Positions 8,374 through 15,556 of a stretch of DNA of 34,244 nucleotides are shown here, in pieces. The stretch is from an uncultured Prevotellaceae bacterium (GTDB taxonomy: Bacteria > Bacteroidota > Bacteroidia > Bacteroidales > Bacteroidaceae): contig CACXVS010000030.1 in assembly GCA_902771155.1 (NCBI GenBank), positions 1 to 34,244 of the forward strand. The letters are read 5' to 3'. Every line of letters starts with the position of its first letter. Within the stretch, counting starts at the first letter, position 1. The position numbers and the translations under genes were made by a program. A model generated the notes under the pieces. The model had not been told where the DNA came from, did no database searches, and worked only from the letters and a program-made list of their open reading frames with translations.

Positions 8374-8402
8374 CAGAAAAATGAATACTAAACCACTCGT
8401 TT

Positions 8403-10895
8403 ATGATGAATCAACGTATTTCTTTCCTGCAAAAGGCGCTGCTATGCACCTTCTGCTTTTTCTTTGCCCAGACAATGACTGGCACAGAACAGTTTATCCA
8501 GTTTAAGCCAACCAACGACACTTGGAAATTAGGTACCATCACCATCGGTTATGCCGACTCTGAGCATTCTTGCGTGCAGCTGGCAGCTGCCAATCTTGCA
8601 AAAGACTTTGAACAAGTTACTGGCATTAAGAACGTGACATCCTCCTCACCTTCTATTATCATAGGTACTGTGGGGATCAACCCTCAAATCGACTTATGGG
8701 TAAAACAAGGCGAGTTGCGTGACCTGAAGGGTAAGACAGAAAAATATATCATTAAGACGATTGGCAGTCAACTCGTTATAGCAGGTAGTGACAAGCGCGG
8801 TACCGTCTATGGCATCTACGAGCTTTCGCGTCAGATAGGTGTGTCGCCTTGGTACTACTGGGCCGATGTGCCCATAGAGAGGCATGCTGATATTTACGTC
8901 AAGAAGGGCGAATATACAGATGGAGAACCAGCTGTCAGATACAGAGGACTCTTTCTGAATGATGAAGCGCCCTGTTTGACGACATGGGTAAAAAACACCT
9001 TTGGCACCGATTATGGCGGCCGTCACTTCTATGAGAAGGTTTTCGAACTGATCCTTCGACTGAAAGGTAATTACCTTTGGCCAGCCATGTGGGGTTGGGC
9101 CTTCTATGCCGACGATCCCGAAAACCTGAAGACTGCTGATGCTATGGGTGTGATGATGGGCACCTCTCATCATGAGCCGATGGCTCGTAACCATCAGGAA
9201 TATGCCCGGGACCGCCAAGGCTGGGGCGCATGGAACTATGCAACTAACAAGAATAACCTCGACCGTTTCTTCCGTGAGGGTATCGAACGGATGAATGGAA
9301 CCGACGACATCGTGACCATCGGTATGCGCGGTGATGGCGACGAAGCTATGGGTAAGGGCACTGACACCAAACTATTGGAGACTATCATCGACAACCAGCG
9401 CCGCATCATCAAAGAGGTAACAAAACGCCCTGCAAAGGAAACCCCGCAAATCTGGGCATTATATAAAGAGGTACAGGACTACTATGATGCCGGCCTGCGC
9501 GTTCCTGACGATGTGACAATATTACTCTGTGACGACAATTGGGGAAACGTACGTCGTCTGCCGACTGCTGAGGAACAGAAACGAAAAGGAGGTTGGGGAC
9601 TCTACTACCACGTGGATTATGTGGGGGCTCCCCGCAACTCCAAGTGGATTAATGTCACCCCTATCCAGAATATGTGGGAACAGTTGCAACTCGCTTATAA
9701 CGGTGGTATCCAGAAACTGTGGATCCTGAACGTGGGTGACCTGAAACCCATGGAATACCCCATCCAATTATTTATGGACATGGCTTGGGATCCTTCCAAA
9801 TATCAAGTGGATAATCTGCTTGATCACACCCGTGATTTCTGTGCAGAATGTTTTGGAGAAGACCAAGCTTGTGAAGCTGCCGGCCTATTGAACCTCGTGA
9901 GTAAATACAATGGACGTATCACTTCTGAGATGCTCGATGCCACAACCTATACCACTGACGAGTTTGCACAGGTAGTGAGTGAATATCAGTCACTCGAATC
10001 CCGTGCCCTCCGACAGTTTATCACGCTGAAACCAGAACAGCGCGACGCCTACCGTCAGATTATTCTCTTCCCCATCCAGGCCATGGGTAATATCTATGAG
10101 ATGTACTACGCTCAGGCTATGAACCATGAACTGGCCGCACAGGGCGACCCTGACGCCAACTGTTGGGCGGAGCGCTGCCGTCAGGCTTTCAAGCGCGATT
10201 CCCTACTCTGTCTGCAATATAATAAAGAGATTGCAGGCGGCAAGTGGGACGGTATGATGATTCAGAAACATATCAGTTACAAGATCTGGAACGACAATTA
10301 TCCGCGCGACGTATGTCCTGACCTCGTCGAAGTGCCTGTACCTGCCAACGGCCCCGTATTCAGTTCCCGCCACGGCTATATCAGTATCGAGGCCGAACAT
10401 ACCTATAGTCGTACGGATGCCGCGAATGCCCAATGGACGGTCATCCCCTATATGGGCCGTACGTTGAGTGGCATTGCCCTTATGCCCTACACGCAGTCTA
10501 CTGACGGAGCCTCACTGACCTATCGTTGGAAAGGCGACACCCCAGCGACAGTGAAGGTGCATGTGGTCACGAAATCCACACTTGACTTCCTGGATAAGGG
10601 GGGACTAGTCTATGACGTGGCCATTGACGGCCAAGAGCCCGTCAGCGTGAATTTCAACAGCGACCTCAACGAGAAACCCGAGAATATCTATTCCATCTAC
10701 TACCCCACCGTTGCCAAACGCATCGTGGAAAAAGAGATCGAGCTCTCCGTTAATGCGAACAAGAACATCCACACGATCACCCTCCATCCGCAGGATCCTG
10801 GTATCGTCTTTGAGAAAGTGGTCATCGACCTGGGAGGATATAAGTCCCAGTATCTGTTTGGAAAGGAATCACCAAAAACATATCAGGAGCCGTAA
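8403..10895 (+). CDS. GH115 xylan alpha-1,2-glucuronidase
   Basis: The 830-residue secreted enzyme has a signal peptide (about 1-28) with no lipobox, so it is probably periplasmic. Family GH115 removes glucuronic acid or 4-O-methylglucuronic acid from the xylan backbone, including internal residues. Visible GH115 features are an N-terminal domain to about residue 165, then the catalytic barrel with RGLFLNDEAP (about 181-190), the WPAMWGWAFYADDPENL and MGTSHHEPMAR segments (about 227-262), and RGDGDEAMG with Glu314. A C-terminal beta domain starts near 660 at SIEAEHTY. I cannot name the catalytic pair with certainty. ATG codons at 8403 and 8406 are both possible starts. The gene is divergent from the HTCS gene and convergent to the CE15-like gene. 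GH115 here takes the place of a GH67 enzyme, which is absent. Confidence 0.92.
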   Translation: MMNQRISFLQKALLCTFCFFFAQTMTGTEQFIQFKPTNDTWKLGTITIGYADSEHSCVQLAAANLAKDFEQVTGIKNVTSSSPSIIIGTVGINPQIDLWVKQGELRDLKGKTEKYIIKTIGSQLVIAGSDKRGTVYGIYELSRQIGVSPWYYWADVPIERHADIYVKKGEYTDGEPAVRYRGLFLNDEAPCLTTWVKNTFGTDYGGRHFYEKVFELILRLKGNYLWPAMWGWAFYADDPENLKTADAMGVMMGTSHHEPMARNHQEYARDRQGWGAWNYATNKNNLDRFFREGIERMNGTDDIVTIGMRGDGDEAMGKGTDTKLLETIIDNQRRIIKEVTKRPAKETPQIWALYKEVQDYYDAGLRVPDDVTILLCDDNWGNVRRLPTAEEQKRKGGWGLYYHVDYVGAPRNSKWINVTPIQNMWEQLQLAYNGGIQKLWILNVGDLKPMEYPIQLFMDMAWDPSKYQVDNLLDHTRDFCAECFGEDQACEAAGLLNLVSKYNGRITSEMLDATTYTTDEFAQVVSEYQSLESRALRQFITLKPEQRDAYRQIILFPIQAMGNIYEMYYAQAMNHELAAQGDPDANCWAERCRQAFKRDSLLCLQYNKEIAGGKWDGMMIQKHISYKIWNDNYPRDVCPDLVEVPVPANGPVFSSRHGYISIEAEHTYSRTDAANAQWTVIPYMGRTLSGIALMPYTQSTDGASLTYRWKGDTPATVKVHVVTKSTLDFLDKGGLVYDVAIDGQEPVSVNFNSDLNEKPENIYSIYYPTVAKRIVEKEIELSVNANKNIHTITLHPQDPGIVFEKVVIDLGGYKSQYLFGKESPKTYQEP

Positions 10896-10912
10896 ACAAG
10901 CGGCCCCTGATA
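10881..10912. terminator. Hairpin terminator between GH115 and the esterase operon
   Basis: TATCAGGAGCCG (10881-10892) and CGGCCCCTGATA (10901-10912) form a 12-bp stem with one mismatch and an 8-base loop. On the - strand the stem is followed by TGTTTTT, so it is a good terminator for the operon ending at 10925. On the + strand no T-run follows. The left arm is made of the last four sense codons of GH115, and the stop codon lies in the loop. Confidence 0.7.
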
Positions 10913-10924
10913 CGATGTGATTCT

Positions 10925-12955
10925 CTATTCAAATTTGGATAACAGGTATCGGTCGATAAACGACTCAACTATGGGCCATTGGCATTCAGGCAACTGACAA
11001 TGTCCATGGTTGCCTACGATGCTCCAGTCCATACGGTCGGCGATACCAAAACGCTCCCACACCTTCTTGGCGGCCTGTGCAGACACCAGCATGGCCTCAT
11101 CGGCCAACCACTTATAATCTGGATTACCCAACAGGAGCAAAGCCCTCGGACAAACCATCGCACAGAGCTCGTGCTGGTCATAGGGAAGGCGATATACTTT
11201 ATCACCACCGAAATTAGTGAGCTGACTTTCCAGGAACCAATGATAGTCGGTACGATCAAGATTCTCCACACTATCCTGCGGATGTGAGATGCGCCAGGCA
11301 GCTGCACCACCGCCACCAGGCTCCTGTGCAATTGTCAAGGCTACTCGCTCATCAAAGGCACCACAGTAAAGGGCCATCTTACCAGCATAGGAACAACCTG
11401 TCACACCAATATGCTGGGTATCTATCTTTGTCATCTCCGGTCCCAACTGCTGCAGACCGTCGATCAGACGGCTGAAGCCCCATGCCCACTCACTATAGGC
11501 ACCATTGTCCTTCAGTTGGGGATAAAGACGGTCGAAGTTGTGCTCGCCGCGCTCGTGATGAGGGCCCCACTGACCATAGTCGTTTACCTGCTTCTCATGG
11601 AATACCATCGTAGCGATAGGTCTGTCTTCAAACAACTGTTTGGGTAAAGCGATGCCACTGCTACCAATCATCACCGCATAAGGAGGCTGACCAGTTTTGG
11701 GATAACGGATCTCCGAACGCAAGGTCAGCGTCTCCCCATTCACCGTCACATCAACGACAAGGGTGTCGCCAGACATTCTGGCCTTCACCTGTTCTTTACT
11801 GACAGCTGGCTTCTCACCGATACCATAATGCTGTATCTGGGAACCTATCTCATGGCGTTTCTTCTGCCAGTCGTTGAAACTATTGATACCTTTCAACGGG
11901 TCAGGGAGATCCTTCAGAACAGGCAACTCACTGGCTGCCGGCATCTCGGGCTTTGCCAATCCCGCCCCTGTATTCTCCAGATTGTACACTAAAGGAACCG
12001 CACAACCCTTCTGTGCTCTCACCGCATTGAGGAAATTGACCATTTTCTGAAGATTCTCCTCAGCATACATTCCCATGCCATGACCACCCTCAGGCACAAA
12101 GGTCGCCTCGGTCTTCACACCGGCCGCCTTCAGCACCTCGAAAAACTTCTTACCCTGGCAACAAGGAACCACGTTATCCTTCTCTCCATGGAAAATGATA
12201 AGAGGCGGATCGTTTTTGTCAACGTATGTGGTTGCACTGAGACTGAGGTATTTGTCGGGCTCTTTTGACAATTTAGAATTGAGTAGCACGTCTTCTGGAC
12301 TATTCTCGCCCATCTTCATTGACTCACCGCAGTCCATAGCCGTCAGGTCAACAGGTCCAGACCAGTCGCAAGCGGCATCAACAGCACTACACTCGTTGGT
12401 ATAGTTACCAACATGACCCTCAAGGTCTATTTCCACAGTGCCGACCTTAGTCTGTTTGGTACCACTCGTGGTAGCAGCGGTCGATGCCAGATGACCACCT
12501 GACGAGAAGCCGCTCGTAGCAATAAACGATGTATCAAACTTGTACTTACTGGCCTCGCCACGCACAAAACGGATGACGGCACGGATATCGTGGATCTGTG
12601 CAGGCCATTTGGCATCCATACTGCTACGATGGTTAGGACACACCACGGCATAGCCTGCGTCGAGCAGAGCCTTCACGATGGTGCCAAGATCGGCAGCTCC
12701 CTTACTACTATTGCTGAACCAGGCACTACCATAGATATGAATCACCACAGGGTAACTGGGCTTATCCTGCTTTGGCAGATAAATGTCACAGGTATGAAAA
12801 GCCTGATCGTCACCTGCATAGTTCACATCTTTCCACTCTTGTGAGGTTTCCAATTTCACTTGTGGCACCTGGAAACCACCAAAACCGCCAGCAGGCTGTG
12901 CCATGGTAAACGTGGCCATACACAGCATCATTGTAGATAAAATAGTCTTCTTCAT
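10925..12955 (-). CDS. Two-domain esterase: alpha/beta hydrolase plus CE15-like glucuronoyl esterase
   Basis: The 676-residue secreted protein has a signal peptide (about 1-19) and two hydrolase domains. Domain 1 (about 35-315) is a lipase/acetylesterase-like alpha/beta hydrolase with nucleophile Ser151 in GFSSGG and a HGEKDNVVP segment carrying the expected acid; acetyl- or feruloyl-xylan esterase activity is likely. Domain 2 (about 370-676) resembles carbohydrate esterase family 15, with nucleophile Ser522 in GCSYAGK, the EPGGGGAAAWR segment holding the putative acid, NPDYKWL, and NHGHC at 649-653. CE15 enzymes cut the ester between xylan glucuronic acid and lignin alcohols. The usual Arg after the nucleophile (GCSRxGK) is Tyr here, a divergent form. 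It is the last gene of the operon, 6 bases after the propeller gene. Confidence 0.85.
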   Translation of the reverse strand: MKKTILSTMMLCMATFTMAQPAGGFGGFQVPQVKLETSQEWKDVNYAGDDQAFHTCDIYLPKQDKPSYPVVIHIYGSAWFSNSSKGAADLGTIVKALLDAGYAVVCPNHRSSMDAKWPAQIHDIRAVIRFVRGEASKYKFDTSFIATSGFSSGGHLASTAATTSGTKQTKVGTVEIDLEGHVGNYTNECSAVDAACDWSGPVDLTAMDCGESMKMGENSPEDVLLNSKLSKEPDKYLSLSATTYVDKNDPPLIIFHGEKDNVVPCCQGKKFFEVLKAAGVKTEATFVPEGGHGMGMYAEENLQKMVNFLNAVRAQKGCAVPLVYNLENTGAGLAKPEMPAASELPVLKDLPDPLKGINSFNDWQKKRHEIGSQIQHYGIGEKPAVSKEQVKARMSGDTLVVDVTVNGETLTLRSEIRYPKTGQPPYAVMIGSSGIALPKQLFEDRPIATMVFHEKQVNDYGQWGPHHERGEHNFDRLYPQLKDNGAYSEWAWGFSRLIDGLQQLGPEMTKIDTQHIGVTGCSYAGKMALYCGAFDERVALTIAQEPGGGGAAAWRISHPQDSVENLDRTDYHWFLESQLTNFGGDKVYRLPYDQHELCAMVCPRALLLLGNPDYKWLADEAMLVSAQAAKKVWERFGIADRMDWSIVGNHGHCQLPECQWPIVESFIDRYLLSKFE

Positions 12956-12961
12956 TGTACG

Positions 12962-14437
12962 TTATTCTGTTTTTATTAATGTATTAATACGTTTACTGGT
13001 TTCTATATATTTCGTCATTTGACACTCATCGATGTCAATACGTCGGGAGGTAAAATCTGGGGTGTTATAGGAATAAAGCAGACGGCGGTAATACATCTTC
13101 GGATCACGCTGGGGAAGCATGAAGGGTTTTGTCACCTTTCCATCTTTGTCGATAGAAGCGAAATAGAGACGGGTATAAAGGCCATCGTCACGACGGCTGG
13201 TAAAAAGGAACCAACGGCTGTTCGCATTCCAATTGTGCAGACTTTCTGATGACGGACTATTAACCTCCTCCAATGGTCGTGACTGACCTGTTTGCAGGTC
13301 AAGCAGCCATAGCTCGGCTTCCTCGTGCCAGATAGAGAAATAGCCATAGTCTGTCTGTGTGTACATAATATACCTGCCATCATAGGAGGGACGTGGCCAA
13401 GTGACACTCTTGCCAACCTTTGCTGCATCGATCAACGTATCTGCCTGTTCACCTATCCTTCCCGTGGACGCATCAAAGGGGACTCTGCACAAGTTATATC
13501 TTTCTTTGTCGAAGTCGTCTGGATAAGTCTGTCTGATAGCCGTTGTAAAATATAAATACTTTCCATCAGGAGAGAAAGCGGGACAGTTCTCTGCCCATGC
13601 ATCCTTCATCGTCAACGAATCACTAAGAATGGTTTTCGTCTCTGTATCATAGACAAACACGTCCGATGCATTATCATACACCTCTATGCGTTTATTCCTG
13701 GCCAAATGAAAAATCTGTGCCGTCTTATTGGTGGAGAAAGCACAATAGCGCCCGTTGGGATGCCAATATGGATAAACCATTCCTCCACCTATACCCTCGT
13801 TGACAGACTCTAACAACTCTGGCGGATTCTGACCTTTACAAACAACCGTGGCGCCAAGTTTTCCACGTACATGGAAAGTATATTGATCCGGATTCGTACG
13901 GTTGGCAGTATGACAATTGACACAATGGCCAGGCAACTGTGTATTCTCCAACAGAACATGCTCATCGAAATTCGAGAGGTCGCGCTGATAGAGTCCCATT
14001 CTGCTGTAGATTTCAAAACTGGGAGGTATCCGACGATATGTAATGCCCCATTCCCCAAGAACTTCACGACTCACATAGATGGGAAAGTCTTGAAATTGCG
14101 TCCATCTTCCATCTATCTCTCCACATACTGTAACCAAGAGTTTTCCACCAATATTATCATGCACCAACTGATGCCATTTGTCAATATCAAAAGCTGCATA
14201 ATCTCCATTAGCATGAAGCTCACCTTTTACCGACCCTTTTATCGTCACATCAATAGTGGTGGTCTTATCGTCAGCCATGGAGAAATTCAAAGGGGCGATG
14301 CCATCAGGAATCGTCACACCGATATAGTCTGGATAAATCTCTGGCAACTGATCGGCCTGCACAGCATCTGTGGGTCTGGAATGACATCCCGCAAGAATGA
14401 CGGCACTAAATAAAAAAAATGTCTTCACTCTCTGCAT
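12962..14437 (-). CDS. PD40/TolB-like beta-propeller lipoprotein with one CxxCH motif
   Basis: The 491-residue lipoprotein has its lipobox (LAGC) at Cys18. Residues about 30-165 look like a beta-rich N-terminal domain. A single CVNCH motif follows (Cys172, Cys175, His176), the pattern of a covalent c-type heme site. Residues about 215-470 contain PD40/TolB-like propeller repeats such as FSPDGKYLYFTTA. The function is not known. Similar proteins have been annotated as TolB-like or cytochrome c biogenesis proteins, but no biogenesis role is supported here. The gene overlaps the upstream membrane protein gene by 32 bases, so the two are probably made together. Heme binding is an inference from the motif; a metal site or disulfide is possible. 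Confidence 0.75.
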   Translation of the reverse strand: MQRVKTFFLFSAVILAGCHSRPTDAVQADQLPEIYPDYIGVTIPDGIAPLNFSMADDKTTTIDVTIKGSVKGELHANGDYAAFDIDKWHQLVHDNIGGKLLVTVCGEIDGRWTQFQDFPIYVSREVLGEWGITYRRIPPSFEIYSRMGLYQRDLSNFDEHVLLENTQLPGHCVNCHTANRTNPDQYTFHVRGKLGATVVCKGQNPPELLESVNEGIGGGMVYPYWHPNGRYCAFSTNKTAQIFHLARNKRIEVYDNASDVFVYDTETKTILSDSLTMKDAWAENCPAFSPDGKYLYFTTAIRQTYPDDFDKERYNLCRVPFDASTGRIGEQADTLIDAAKVGKSVTWPRPSYDGRYIMYTQTDYGYFSIWHEEAELWLLDLQTGQSRPLEEVNSPSSESLHNWNANSRWFLFTSRRDDGLYTRLYFASIDKDGKVTKPFMLPQRDPKMYYRRLLYSYNTPDFTSRRIDIDECQMTKYIETSKRINTLIKTE

Positions 14438-15551
14438 ATGCCTTCTTTAATTGATGATAATATGGTTTCCTATTAATAAGTTCTGGATGCTCCACTAAAG
14501 GGCGCATCTCCTGAGCCCATTTTCCATAAAACAGTGTCTCGTCTAAGATAGACAGATACTTTTTGGCCAACTGGTACTGACCTGTGACAATGGCGGTCTC
14601 TGCTAACCGTTTGACGGACCTGACACTTTTATTGTAGTTTGGGATATACTCCATCGCTTCAAAGGCAGCCCATTGAGAGACATTAGGCAGGTTCAACTGC
14701 AAGGCCATATCACTCACCATGTAGGCAGAAGAAAGACTTCCGATACGGACAACCAGACTCTTCCCTCCGACAACAAACACAGAGGGCATTCCCTTGCTGC
14801 TTCTTGGCACATAGATACGCTGATACAAGGTTTCTCGGCTGATCTTTCCTGTCTGGTATGCAGCAAGCAAGATTGCACTCTTTACGGCCGGAGACTCCGG
14901 ATGGATAAATTTCGCAGAAATCTGATCCCATGCTTTCATACGCATCAGCATATCGCATTCCATCTCCTCGTGGGTACCGATCTGTTTTTCACCACTCCAA
15001 TCATAGTCAAGATTGTTAGCAGGCCACGCAAGCCAATAGCAGACAGGCAGGAACAGGCACAGAAAAAGCACCCGTTTCCTAATAGCCCAACCTGAAGACA
15101 GGCTCAACGACAAGTTCACTAAAGCCATAACCATTAATACTGCCACCGTCGGCGTCAACGGAATGGCGGGATCCATAGCCACTTTACATAAAATGAATGG
15201 CGGGATTAACGAGAGGCCAAACTTCACCTTCTCACCCCTTCCCTTTTTCACCATCAACAGCAGCCTATGTGTCAGGTATTGGGACAAGAGGGATAATAGT
15301 GTATAGGAGACCGCTCCGTTGAAAGGATTCAGAAAGAACTGAGCCAGCATCTCAGCCATATACCGGGAGAAGCCTCCTGGTAAGGACATACGTTCTGTCA
15401 GATAGTCGCTGTTCCATAGGAACAATTGTGACATCTCCCTTGTTACCGGAATAAACGGATAAAGGAAAAACCAGAAGCAGAATACGCCTATGGCTAAAAA
15501 AGCCAGGAGTATATGCTGCCAATAGACAGAAACGAAAGCCTTATCTCGCAT
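14406..15551 (-). CDS. Polytopic inner-membrane protein, DUF6057-like
   Basis: The 381-residue protein has about five predicted membrane helices in the N-terminal half: near residues 12-34, 65-90 (weak), 110-125, 130-150 and 160-178. The rest is soluble and helical, with TPR-like stretches such as QLAKKYLSILDE near 325-336. No catalytic motif was recognised. The arrangement resembles DUF6057 membrane proteins of Bacteroidetes, an assignment from memory with moderate certainty. It lies 5 bases after the GH43 gene stop and overlaps the CxxCH lipoprotein gene by 32 bases. This places the pair firmly in the xylan operon and suggests a joint role in the envelope, which cannot be stated more exactly. 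Confidence 0.65.
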   Translation of the reverse strand: MRDKAFVSVYWQHILLAFLAIGVFCFWFFLYPFIPVTREMSQLFLWNSDYLTERMSLPGGFSRYMAEMLAQFFLNPFNGAVSYTLLSLLSQYLTHRLLLMVKKGRGEKVKFGLSLIPPFILCKVAMDPAIPLTPTVAVLMVMALVNLSLSLSSGWAIRKRVLFLCLFLPVCYWLAWPANNLDYDWSGEKQIGTHEEMECDMLMRMKAWDQISAKFIHPESPAVKSAILLAAYQTGKISRETLYQRIYVPRSSKGMPSVFVVGGKSLVVRIGSLSSAYMVSDMALQLNLPNVSQWAAFEAMEYIPNYNKSVRSVKRLAETAIVTGQYQLAKKYLSILDETLFYGKWAQEMRPLVEHPELINRKPYYHQLKKAYAESEDIFFI

Positions 15552-15556
15552 CTATA

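Noticed and set aside
12962..14437. Assigning the CxxCH lipoprotein to cytochrome c biogenesis
   Set aside because: Its propeller repeats and single heme-type motif do not match known biogenesis proteins, and no other biogenesis gene is nearby.
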